A stretch of DNA of 57,885 nucleotides, from contig DYFV01000028.1 in the NCBI GenBank assembly GCA_020725025.1, forward strand, positions 1-57,885, read 5' to 3'. This document shows, piece after piece, positions 32,098 to 38,658 of the stretch (positions within the stretch are counted from its first letter, which is position 1; each line of letters begins with the position of its first letter). Below the pieces are notes generated by a model that was not told the DNA's origin, searched no databases, and saw only the letters and a list, made by a program, of their open reading frames with translations. This DNA is from Azoarcus sp. Its GTDB lineage: Bacteria > Pseudomonadota > Gammaproteobacteria > Burkholderiales > Rhodocyclaceae. Position numbers and translations under genes: made by a program.

Positions 32098-32673
32098 ATG
32101 CAGCAGCCCTCGCCCCCCTTCGCCGGAATGCTGGCCGCGGCCCTGGCGGTCTCCTCATGCGCCGCGCACGCGGCCGTTCCCGTCGCCGGTGCCGACCGGT
32201 CCCCACTCACCGCCGCCCTCTTCGCCGAAGTGCCCGCGGCCGCGCTACCGCCAGGTGACCGCCTTGCGATCGCCGCCCTCGTGCCCCTCACCCTGCGGAG
32301 CGACGTGATAGTGAGCAGCCGCCCGGGCTGCGGCGACGCTCCCATGGATCCACAGGTCAGGCTCGACGATCTCAATGGCGATCGAGCACCCGAAGTCTTC
32401 GTCCTCGCCGGCAATACGTGCACGTCCGGGATGACCGGGGTGAGCGTCTGGCTGTACGCGAAGCAGCGCGACGGTCGCTGGCGGCAACTGCTCGATGTCG
32501 CCGCCGCGGCTTACCGGATCCTCCCTTCCATGACCTATGGCTGGCACGATCTCGCCCTCCTTGGACGCGGGCGCTGTGCCGGCGTGTGGCGGCTCGGGCC
32601 CGACGGCCAGTACGGATACGCGCACTCGATCGCGCCGGACGGCTCGCCTTGTCCGCAGGGGGTGTCGCGATGA
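32098..32673 (+). CDS. Secreted hypothetical protein
   Basis: A 191-residue protein with a signal peptide; LAVSSCAAHA could be read as a weak lipobox or as a normal cleavage region. The mature part contains DDLNGDRAPEVFVLAGNTC, which resembles the FG-GAP/integrin-like calcium-binding loop (DxNGDxxxE), then alternating strands with scattered cysteines (RPGCGD, NTCTS, GRGRCAG, GSPCPQ). I do not recognise a family. It starts 15 bases after the TIGR03765 gene and overlaps the next gene by ATGA, so it belongs to the same operon and may assist surface adhesion or channel assembly. Confidence 0.72.
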   Translation: MQQPSPPFAGMLAAALAVSSCAAHAAVPVAGADRSPLTAALFAEVPAAALPPGDRLAIAALVPLTLRSDVIVSSRPGCGDAPMDPQVRLDDLNGDRAPEVFVLAGNTCTSGMTGVSVWLYAKQRDGRWRQLLDVAAAAYRILPSMTYGWHDLALLGRGRCAGVWRLGPDGQYGYAHSIAPDGSPCPQGVSR

Positions 32674-33605
32674 CCGGGCGCGCGAGAAGGCGCCTCGCCT
32701 ACCTGTTGCTCTTCGCTGCCGGCGTCGCGCTGGCGGGGATCACCTACACCGACTTCCTCAAGGCATTGAGCCAGCGGGAAAGCAGCCTCAACGCCGATGC
32801 GATCAACGACCTCGGGTGCGTGGGCCTCTTCCAGTTCGGCGAGGCCGCCCTGCAGGACGTGGGCGTCTACGCAGGCGATGGCACGCCCAGAACGAACGAT
32901 TGGGACGGTACATTCACCGGCAAGTACGGCGTGAGATCCCTCGCCGATTTTCTGGCCGACCCGGATGCCCAAGTGCAGGCCGTCACGACCTACCACCAAG
33001 CGGTGTGGAACACGCTTTCTGGGCGCTACAACGCGAGCAGCTACATCGGCAACACGATCGACGGCATCGCCATCACCCAGTCGGGCCTGGTCGCGGCGGC
33101 CCATCTCGTCGGCGCCGGCACGGTGGGCAAGTGGCTTGCCTCCGGAGGCTCGACCGATCCGCGGGATGGCAACGGCACCGCCATGACCGCCTATCTGAGG
33201 ACCTTCGCCGGCTACGCTGTCGGCGGCCCGGCGCCCACGTATGCGGAGGTGCTCGCCGCCGACCCGACCGCCTCCGCCAGCGCTTACTCCTACACCCCGC
33301 CGCCGCTCGCACCGGGAAGCGGCGCCGCGACGAGCTCGGGCTCCGCAGGCCTCCTCTCGGCAGCCCAGAGTTACGGCTTCACCTCGGCCGGGCAAGGATT
33401 CGAAGCGGCGACCGGGTATCGGATGGGCGATGTACGCGATCTGCTGGTCAATGTCGCAGCGATGCTGCTGCTGACGTGGACCGCTTACGTCGTGATCAGC
33501 AAATGGCGCGCCTTCGCGGAGGGATTTGAAACAAAACAAGGTATGGCCATCGACATCGTGAGGGCTATCGTTTTGACATGCGTCGTGCTGATGTTGCTGC
33601 TGTAG
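32670..33605 (+). CDS. Lysozyme-like domain fused to a TIGR03758-like membrane module
   Basis: A 311-residue protein. An N-terminal hydrophobic stretch (about 9-25) is followed by a lysozyme/transglycosylase-like domain (about 26-182): DFLKALSQRESSLNADAIN with probable catalytic Glu37, GCVGLFQFGEAAL, and SGLVAAAHLVGAGTVGKWL. A Pro/Ser/Ala linker (about 195-230) leads to a C-terminal part (244-311) starting FEAATGY, with two membrane helices (about 257-276 and 293-311). This part matches the small protein at 17715-17945 in its first motif and helix layout. The enzyme would thus be tethered to the inner membrane, perhaps at the channel base. It is the second peptidoglycan-cleaving protein of the element. 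Confidence 0.78.
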   Translation: MTGRARRRLAYLLLFAAGVALAGITYTDFLKALSQRESSLNADAINDLGCVGLFQFGEAALQDVGVYAGDGTPRTNDWDGTFTGKYGVRSLADFLADPDAQVQAVTTYHQAVWNTLSGRYNASSYIGNTIDGIAITQSGLVAAAHLVGAGTVGKWLASGGSTDPRDGNGTAMTAYLRTFAGYAVGGPAPTYAEVLAADPTASASAYSYTPPPLAPGSGAATSSGSAGLLSAAQSYGFTSAGQGFEAATGYRMGDVRDLLVNVAAMLLLTWTAYVVISKWRAFAEGFETKQGMAIDIVRAIVLTCVVLMLLL

Positions 33606-33654
33606 GCAAACTCATGGGTGGCATGACTGACAAGACCCGGGAATGGAGAAGGTG

Positions 33655-34293
33655 ATGAAGCGCGAGATTCTCCTTGCAGCCCTTCTGATCGTGTCGGGTG
33701 CCGCCACACGCGCCGATGTGCTCGACGGCCTGATCTTCGGCATCAAGTGCGCGGGCGCGGCTGATCGTCAGGCCTGCGAGGAGCAGGCCAAGCGGGAAGC
33801 GGACCAGGCGCGAGAACGGATGCGGCAGCAGTCGCAGCTCGGGGACGCTGGGGGAGCGCCGGCTCTTGGTCCGCCAGGCGCCGATGCAACCCAGGGACAG
33901 GAAGTCCACCGCAATTGGGTCAAGAACGTCGTGTGCCATCAGTATGCCAAGCGATCGTCACGCGACGTGGATACGACGTATGCACGAGCCATGAGCCGCT
34001 ACGGCTTCATCACTCGAAGCGAGGCGAAGCGCCTGCCGGTGCGCGACGAATTCAATCTCCACGCGGCCGGATATCTACACGACAAGACCGCCGGAGCGCT
34101 GTACCGCCTCGAGCAGGTCGTGAGCTCCAGCGACGTTGATAAAGGCCGGCGCCAGTACAAGCTCCTGCTCGACCTTGCGCGCGACGGCGCCGGCACTCGC
34201 ATCAACGGCCGTTACTGTGTCACCACCGATGACCCGGCCGGCTGGCAGGATCTGCCGGCCAAGATCCGCGCAAGCCTCGACAACACCTTCTGA
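33655..34293 (+). CDS. Periplasmic hypothetical protein with coiled coil
   Basis: A 212-residue protein with a signal peptide (cleavage after TRA, about residue 22), then a charged helix (EEQAKREADQARERMRQQSQL) and a helical C-terminal domain. Cysteines at IKCAGAADRQAC, VVCHQYAK and RYCVTTDD may form disulfides. The start is ATG 33655, because GGAGAAGG lies just before it; the in-frame ATG at 33643 overlaps that site. Family unknown. It continues the secreted-protein tail of the transfer operon, 49 bases after the fusion gene. Confidence 0.7.
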   Translation: MKREILLAALLIVSGAATRADVLDGLIFGIKCAGAADRQACEEQAKREADQARERMRQQSQLGDAGGAPALGPPGADATQGQEVHRNWVKNVVCHQYAKRSSRDVDTTYARAMSRYGFITRSEAKRLPVRDEFNLHAAGYLHDKTAGALYRLEQVVSSSDVDKGRRQYKLLLDLARDGAGTRINGRYCVTTDDPAGWQDLPAKIRASLDNTF

Positions 34294-34310
34294 CCGTCAG
34301 AAGCCTCACC

Positions 34311-34544
34311 ATGCTCGACGATGAACGTCCCTGCCCTCATTGCCGCGGCGCCGGCGAGATTCAGGTGCCGAGGGAGCGAGCCTGTCGCTCCTGTGGCGGC
34401 ACCGGGCGCGACCCTCGCTCATCGAGCGACGATCGGCGCTTCGGCGGCGACAGTTGCCGCGTGTGCCACGGTCACGGTGTCGAGTCGGGCTGGGAGTTTC
34501 AAGCGTGCATGTCCTGCAACGGTCGGGGTTCCGTCCGTGGGTGA
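34311..34544 (+). CDS. Stand-alone DnaJ-like zinc-finger protein
   Basis: A 77-residue protein with four CxxCxGxG-type motifs: CPHCRGAG (C8, C11), CRSCGGTG (C25, C28), CRVCHGHG (C49, C52) and CMSCNGRG (C66, C69). This is the full set that binds two zinc ions in the cysteine-rich domain of DnaJ, but there is no J-domain and no substrate-binding domain. Its chaperone-like disulfide or peptide-binding activity would have to act alone. No signal peptide, so cytoplasmic. The ribosome site is weak (AGAAG). It lies 17 bases after the periplasmic protein gene, at the end of the operon. Confidence 0.75.
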   Translation: MLDDERPCPHCRGAGEIQVPRERACRSCGGTGRDPRSSSDDRRFGGDSCRVCHGHGVESGWEFQACMSCNGRGSVRG

Positions 34545-34914
34545 AGCCGCTGCAGTGTGTGCACTCGCACAATTTTTGCGCAATGGAGCATGCCCAGCTT
34601 GGGCAACGGTTTTCGCTTCTTATCCACAGGGCTACCCCCAACTTCTGTGGGCAGACCGCTCACGTGCCGCGCTCCGGAACGGTGGGCGGTCCGCGGCACC
34701 CTCTGCCATGACGAATGACGCCCGACGTTGCGATCGCGCGACTCGCCGACTAGCATGTTCTCATCAGGCAGCCTTCGGCTGCGCAGCGTCCGGTCAGCCC
34801 CTGTAACCGGAACGGCCTTCGGGCCCGGGGTCAAGGTCCAGTCCATTTCCATCCCGTGGGGAGCCGCTTCCCACGGGGACCACGGCGTCTCCGCGCTTCT
34901 TCAAGGAGACGACC
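34545..34914. other. 370-base intergenic region with DnaA box and hairpins
   Basis: No ORF with codon support. It contains a perfect DnaA-box consensus TTATCCACA (34620-34628), and before radC two inverted repeats: CCCGTGGG/CCCACGGG (34853-34860/34870-34877) and CGTCTCC/GGAGACG (34886-34892/34905-34911). The region separates the transfer tail from the radC/integration part and may hold the radC promoter. Confidence 0.6.
34886..34911 (+). promoter_or_regulatory. Hairpin covering the radC ribosome-binding site
   Basis: CGTCTCC (34886-34892) pairs perfectly with GGAGACG (34905-34911) around a 12-base loop. The 3' arm contains the GGAG Shine-Dalgarno sequence of radC (ATG 34915), so the folded RNA would block translation. 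A second 8-bp hairpin sits just upstream (34853-34877). Confidence 0.5.
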
Positions 34915-35505
34915 ATGTTGTCCTTCTATTCCTCACCCACGTCCCTCGCCGACGCGGCGCTGCTCGAGCGCTTTTTCGGCCCGGAAGCCGAGGACGTGTG
35001 GGAAAGCTGCAACGGATCCTGGAACAAGATCATCGAGCTTGCCCGGGAGCCTCGCACACCGGCCTGGGATGCGCTCGGGTGCGCGGTGGAGATCCTGCAT
35101 CGCGGTTTCGCCGAGCAACTGGCGGCCCGGGACACGCTCGACTCGCCGGGCCTCGTCAGACAGTTTCTGGGGACATTCTTCGCGGGGCGCCCTTACGAGG
35201 TCTTCGTCGTCTTGTATCTCAATGCCCGGAATCGTCTCATCCGCGCCGAGGAGGCATTTCGGGGCACCTTGACGCAGACCAGCGTCTATCCGCGCGAGAT
35301 CGTGCGGCGGGCGCTGGAACTGCACGCGGCGGCCGTGATCCTCTCGCATCAGCATCCGTCCGGCGCATCCGAACCATCTTTGGCGGATGAGCTCCTCACA
35401 CAAACGCTCAAGAGCGCGCTGGCTCTCATCGACGTCAGGGTGCTCGATCACCTGGTGGTTGCCGGCAACTCGGCGATCTCCTTCGCCGAGTCGGGTCGTC
35501 TCTAG
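34915..35505 (+). CDS. radC: RadC-family JAB-domain protein
   Basis: A 196-residue protein. The C-terminal JAB/MPN domain has the metal-binding signature SHQHPSGASEPSLAD (H145, H147, S155, D158) and upstream NRLIRAEEAFRGTLTQTSVYPREIVRRAL. The N-terminal part of about 75 residues lacks the UPF0758 helix-hairpin-helix arrangement of chromosomal RadC and is unlike it. RadC-like proteins are common on conjugative elements, where a function in anti-restriction or DNA processing is suspected but unproven. It is not needed for RecA repair in the characterised bacterial case. Confidence 0.9.
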   Translation: MLSFYSSPTSLADAALLERFFGPEAEDVWESCNGSWNKIIELAREPRTPAWDALGCAVEILHRGFAEQLAARDTLDSPGLVRQFLGTFFAGRPYEVFVVLYLNARNRLIRAEEAFRGTLTQTSVYPREIVRRALELHAAAVILSHQHPSGASEPSLADELLTQTLKSALALIDVRVLDHLVVAGNSAISFAESGRL

Positions 35506-35923
35506 ATCGTCGGCCACGGCAGGGCCAGCATTGACCACGCGATGGTCTTGATTTCCCGGCATTCCGGGTTCGCTAAGCGCGGTCCGCACCGGCCACCGTG
35601 TGCGGCCGCTTTTCTCAGGGCTCGGGCCCTGAGAAAAGCGGCCACGCCGCACGTTCCTTGTTTCTCACGCCCAAGGCCCGTTGAAAACGGGCCACCCACG
35701 CGCTAGATTTCATGTGCCGGCCAAACGGCACTGCTGCTCTCATCAAGAGACGCGAGGATCCCTAGCTCTCCCTCCACGCTCTCACATCGCTTCCTTGCTG
35801 GTCGAACGGCGCCTCGAGCCGATTCGACATCCGTCCTGAATCCTCACGCGTCGCTGCCCAATGGCACTCGATAGCCATTGCCAGCCCGAGGCCGGAAACA
35901 CGAACACCAGCAAGGAGAAGCAG
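35506..35923. other. 418-base intergenic region with strong hairpins
   Basis: No ORF is supported. The region contains the 18-bp perfect hairpin (35604-35643) listed separately and a second perfect hairpin GGCCCGTT-GAA-AACGGGCC (35675-35693). It ends with a promoter-proximal stretch and AAGGAG before the HD gene. It may encode a structured RNA or be a border between two modules. Confidence 0.6.
35604..35643. repeat. Perfect 18-bp inverted repeat with 4-base loop
   Basis: The left arm 35604-35621 and right arm 35626-35643 are exact reverse complements (outer GGCCGCTTTT..., inner ...CTCAGGGC) around the loop TCGG. Neither side has a T-run, so it is not a standard factor-independent terminator. 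It could be a bidirectional RNA hairpin, a protein-binding cruciform or a vestige of a small mobile element. Confidence 0.85.
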
Positions 35924-36520
35924 ATGAAGTCTCACCCCACCGCATCCCGGACCGGGCGGCGAAGCCCTTCGCCGGTCGACAACCTCACCTGGCCGGGCGC
36001 CCACGCCGAAACCATACGAAGGGCCACGCATTACATCCGGATCGAAGACATCGCGCACGCGCTAGCGAACGTCTGCTGCGCGGAGGGCCGAACCGGAACG
36101 TTCTACTCGATCGCACAGCACAACTACCTCGCCAGCATGCTGGTCCCGCCACGGGACGCACTCGCGGCGCTGCTGCTTCACGCCGACAAGACCCTCGAGC
36201 AGCTGGTGCCCGAATGCCTCGAGATCGAGGGCCACAGCGCCGCCGAAGTGCTCGCAAGGCTTGGCGTACCGGCGGAGCTACCCCTCTCCGTGAAGTGCGC
36301 CGACCTGATTCTCGCGGCGACCGAACGACGCGATCTCGGACCGGCGTGCGACGACGCGGCGAATGGCACCGGCGACGTCCGGCCGCTGCCTCTGAAGATT
36401 CAGCCGCTGCCGCCCATCGTGGCAAAGCACCTCTTCCTCGATCGCTACTACGAGCTCCGACCGGAGGCGGACGCAGAACGGTGCCGCCGCGTGGCAGCGG
36501 GGCGGAGGGGCGCAAAATGA
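35924..36520 (+). CDS. HD-domain-like protein with altered HD dyad
   Basis: A 198-residue protein. RIEDIAHALANVCCAEGRTGTFYSIAQHNYLASMLVPP and KCADLILAATERRDLGP follow the HD phosphohydrolase fold of YfbR-like nucleotidases (first His at 66, last Asp at 127). Where the family has LLHDA, this protein reads LLLHADK (H86, A87, D88), so the Asp of the dyad is displaced or lost. It may be inactive, or Asp88 may substitute. AAGGAG precedes the ATG. It is translationally coupled to the DUF4031 gene by ATGA; this pair with DUF4224 and an integrase is a common integration-module set in ICEs and phages. Confidence 0.75.
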   Translation: MKSHPTASRTGRRSPSPVDNLTWPGAHAETIRRATHYIRIEDIAHALANVCCAEGRTGTFYSIAQHNYLASMLVPPRDALAALLLHADKTLEQLVPECLEIEGHSAAEVLARLGVPAELPLSVKCADLILAATERRDLGPACDDAANGTGDVRPLPLKIQPLPPIVAKHLFLDRYYELRPEADAERCRRVAAGRRGAK

Positions 36521-36819
36521 CCGTCTATGTCGACGCCCTGATGCACAACGGTTGGCAGATGCACGGCCGCCCCGTTCAAAGCTGCCACATGTTCAGCGAC
36601 ACCGAGGATCGCGACGAGCTCCACGCGATCGCGCAGGCCATCGGTTTGAAGCGCGCATGGTTTCGGAACAGCGGTCGCACGCCCCACTACGACCTCACGC
36701 CGGGAAAGCGCGCCCAGGCGATCGCCGTCGGCGCCGTCCCTGTGGGCCGGAGTCTGGCGGTGCGGATTTGGCGAGCCGGACGAACGCACGGGGACGAGGC
36801 GGCCCCCATGGCGAAGTGA
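36517..36819 (+). CDS. DUF4031 family protein
   Basis: A 100-residue protein beginning MTVYVDALMHNGW, with HMFSDTEDRDELHAIAQAIGLKRAWFRN and HYDLTPGKRAQAIAVGAVPV, which are the landmark blocks of DUF4031. These small proteins of unknown activity occur in phage and ICE accessory modules. It is coupled to the HD-like gene (ATGA) and precedes DUF4224 by 14 bases. The C-terminus is extended with a short low-complexity tail. Confidence 0.82.
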   Translation: MTVYVDALMHNGWQMHGRPVQSCHMFSDTEDRDELHAIAQAIGLKRAWFRNSGRTPHYDLTPGKRAQAIAVGAVPVGRSLAVRIWRAGRTHGDEAAPMAK

Positions 36820-36833
36820 TGGGAGGGCCAGGA

Positions 36834-37058
36834 ATGCGGACGTCGACCTTTCTCAGTCCAGACGAGATCGCAGACTTGACCGACACCCCGGTCAAAGCGC
36901 TGCAGTGCCGCTGGCTCGACCAGAAGGGCTGGATCTACACTCTGTCTCGCATGGGCAACCCTAAAGTGCTGCGCTCGTACGCAGAACAGAAGTTGGGAAT
37001 GGCCTCGGCTCACCCTGGTGACAGTGAGCCAGACTTCACGGACTGGACGACGGCATGA
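36834..37058 (+). CDS. DUF4224 family protein
   Basis: A 74-residue protein. FLSPDEIADLTDTPVKALQCRWLDQKGWIYTLSRMGNPKVLRSYAEQKLG is the complete DUF4224 domain, which precedes tyrosine integrases in many phages and ICEs and probably acts as an excisionase-like or integrase partner. GGGAGGGCCAGGA lies upstream of ATG 36834. It overlaps the integrase by four bases (ATGA), so the two are expressed together. Confidence 0.85.
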   Translation: MRTSTFLSPDEIADLTDTPVKALQCRWLDQKGWIYTLSRMGNPKVLRSYAEQKLGMASAHPGDSEPDFTDWTTA

Positions 37059-38119
37059 TCGGACGTAGGAAGACCGGCCTTCACCTGGGCATGAGCCGTC
37101 TCTACGAGTACCGCGGGAAGCGGGTTACGACCTACTTCACGATCACACCCGACAACCGGCGGATCAACCTCGGCCACAACCTGAAGGAAGCGAAGCGCAA
37201 GCTTCTCGAACTTGACGGCGAGAGCAGCACGGCAAGCACTGTGTCCGATCTGCTCGACGAGTTGATGAAAGAACGCAAGCGGCTGATGGAGCGCGGCAAG
37301 CTGTCGGCCGATACGATCGACAGTAACGAGTTGGAACTCGTCCCGCTGAAGAAGGCCTTCGGCAAGATGGCGCCAGAGGCGATTCGGCCGAAGCACATCT
37401 GGGACTACCTGCATCTGTACCGGGGCGCGAAGACGCCTATCCGAGCCAACCGTGAAATAGCCCTGCTCTCTCGCATGTTCTCACGGCTCGTAAACGCCGG
37501 CGCCGTGGATACGAATCCCTGCACGGGGGTCGAGCGCAACGAGGAGAGTGAGCGCGACAGACTCGTAACAGACGCTGAATTCGAGGCGTTCCTGGTCTTC
37601 TGTCGAGCAAACGGCCACCTACCCGACGACAGTTCGAGGAAGACCTCAAGTGACGCCGGAAAACGTCTCGCCCTGGCCGCTACCGTCGCCTACCTGTCAG
37701 GCAAGGCCCAAGGTCAAGTGCTGAGAATCAGCCGCACGCAGATTAGGGACGATGGGATCGAATTCGCCGGTCGCAAGCGTGGCGCCCGGACGCTGGTCCA
37801 GTGGACGCCTGCCCTGCGTGCCGCCGTCGAGGAGTGCCTCGCGTTGCCCACCAAGGTCAAGAGCACGTACTTGATCTGCAACGCTGACGGCCAACCCTAC
37901 ACATCGAGCGGCTTCAAAGCGATGTGGCAACGGGCCATGAACGCCTGGGTCAAGAAGGGTAACGAACGCTTCACGTTCCACGATCTGCGCGCGAAGTCCG
38001 TGACCGACGCGACGGAGGCCGGCAGGAGAGCGAGCGATCTCACCGGCCATCGCACCGAGGCGGTGGTAAGCAAGGTGTACGACCGGAGACGCATCCGAAA
38101 AGCACCGGCGGTGAAGTGA
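37055..38119 (+). CDS. int: Tyrosine recombinase (ICE integrase) lacking the first catalytic arginine
   Basis: The 354-residue integrase has an N-terminal arm-binding region, a core-binding SAM-like domain (about 60-165) and the catalytic domain from about 170. HDLR (H309, R312), GH (G331, H332) and the nucleophile VYDRR (Y342) are intact, with K241 as probable beta-strand lysine. At box I, where the DUF4224-linked integrases read LCAARQGDV, this one has LSGKAQGQV: alanine 218 replaces the catalytic Arg, and Gln replaces the Asp. Arg-to-Ala here normally inactivates tyrosine recombinases. Its 3' end points at tRNA-His. Confidence 0.88.
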   Translation: MIGRRKTGLHLGMSRLYEYRGKRVTTYFTITPDNRRINLGHNLKEAKRKLLELDGESSTASTVSDLLDELMKERKRLMERGKLSADTIDSNELELVPLKKAFGKMAPEAIRPKHIWDYLHLYRGAKTPIRANREIALLSRMFSRLVNAGAVDTNPCTGVERNEESERDRLVTDAEFEAFLVFCRANGHLPDDSSRKTSSDAGKRLALAATVAYLSGKAQGQVLRISRTQIRDDGIEFAGRKRGARTLVQWTPALRAAVEECLALPTKVKSTYLICNADGQPYTSSGFKAMWQRAMNAWVKKGNERFTFHDLRAKSVTDATEAGRRASDLTGHRTEAVVSKVYDRRRIRKAPAVK

Positions 38120-38139
38120 TCTTACAAACTTTGTAAGAT
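38119..38139. repeat. 21-bp perfect palindrome at the integrase stop codon
   Basis: ATCTTACAAA and TTTGTAAGAT flank a single central C. The first A is the last base of the integrase TGA stop. No T-run follows on either strand, so termination is not assured. An integrase or regulator binding site close to the attachment site is equally possible. Confidence 0.85.
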
Positions 38140-38186
38140 GCGCGGCGGAGAGCCGGCCCGAGGTGCTTCCAAGTGACTGAATTCTT

Positions 38187-38230
38187 TGGGGCGACATACC
38201 GGAATCGAACCGGTGACACCTGGAGCCACA
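38187..38230. other. Candidate right attachment site (attR) in tRNA-His 3' end
   Basis: Tyrosine integrases of ICEs usually recombine at the 3' end of tRNA genes. The integrase gene ends 67 bases from the tRNA-His 3' end, and the element side begins there. No direct repeat of this segment was found elsewhere in the window, so the core length is not known. Confidence 0.4.
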
Positions 38231-38263
38231 ATCCAGTGCTCTACCAACTGAGCTAATGCCGCC
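38187..38263 (-). tRNA. tRNA-His (GTG)
   Basis: A 77-base minus-strand cloverleaf. The anticodon GTG lies in the loop of a CTGGA/TCCAG stem. The acceptor stem GCGGCAT/ATGTCGC is complete, with the extra G at -1 opposite C73, the identity element of tRNA-His, and CCA is encoded. The T-arm has GGTTCGATTCC. It is the last of three tRNAs read towards the element, and its 3' end is the likely integration site. Confidence 0.96.
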
Positions 38264-38308
38264 ACTTTCGTCGCCGCAGCCAGGCGGCTGCGCCGAAAAA
38301 ACCTTCTC

Positions 38309-38385
38309 TGGCCTGCCCGGCAGGGATCGAACCTGCAACCCCCGGCTTAGAAGGCCGGTGCTCTATCCAATTGAGCTACGGGCAG
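38309..38385 (-). tRNA. tRNA-Arg (TCT)
   Basis: A 77-base minus-strand cloverleaf with acceptor CTGCCCG/CGGGCAG, discriminator G and encoded CCA. The anticodon TCT sits in the loop of a CCGGC/GCCGG stem, giving arginine (AGA/AGG codons). The T-arm GGTTCGATCCC is canonical. Confidence 0.96.
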
Positions 38386-38409
38386 ATTTCCCGGGCAGTC
38401 GGGGTGAGC

Positions 38410-38486
38410 TGGTCGGGGTGGAGGGATTCGAACCCCCGACATCTTGCTCCCAAAGCAAGCGCGCTACCGGACTGCGCTACACCCCG
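38410..38486 (-). tRNA. tRNA-Pro (TGG)
   Basis: A 77-base minus-strand cloverleaf with acceptor CGGGGTG/CACCCCG, discriminator A and encoded CCA. The anticodon TGG sits in a CTTGC/GCAAG stem, giving proline. The D-arm starts TAGCGCAGTCCGG, typical of tRNA-Pro. First of three tRNAs transcribed leftward, probably as one unit. Confidence 0.96.
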
Positions 38487-38658
38487 AGAGCCGCGAATCA
38501 TACACATCCGAACGGGGGCCGTCAAACACGATCGCATCGTTTTTTTCGCTCCCCGGAACGGGCCGCGCCGCGCGCGTTTCGGGCTTGGCCCATTGCTTGC
38601 TCCCCCGGGGAGATTCTGATATTAGTTCGCTTCCTCCAAATTTACGGAAGTCGAAGTC

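Larger units (their letters stand above)
1..38190. mobile_element. Integrative conjugative element (partial, left end outside window)
   Basis: A continuous block of partition, relaxase, type IV secretion, RadC and integrase genes runs from the window start to the 3' end of tRNA-His. The secretion genes are those of the ICEclc/PFGI-1/SPI-7 type (G-type mating-pair formation), recognised from their order and shared proteins. A MobH-type relaxase and a TraD coupling protein make it self-transmissible in principle. The right border is inferred from the integrase lying next to a tRNA 3' end. I saw no second copy of the tRNA-His 3' segment near position 1, so the left border lies outside. The catalytic change in the integrase (see that entry) leaves its ability to excise in doubt. 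Confidence 0.88.

Noticed and set aside
37055..38119. Whole integrase called a pseudogene
   Set aside because: The frame is full length with intact H-R-H-Y residues and translational coupling; only one catalytic residue is changed, so loss of function is not established.
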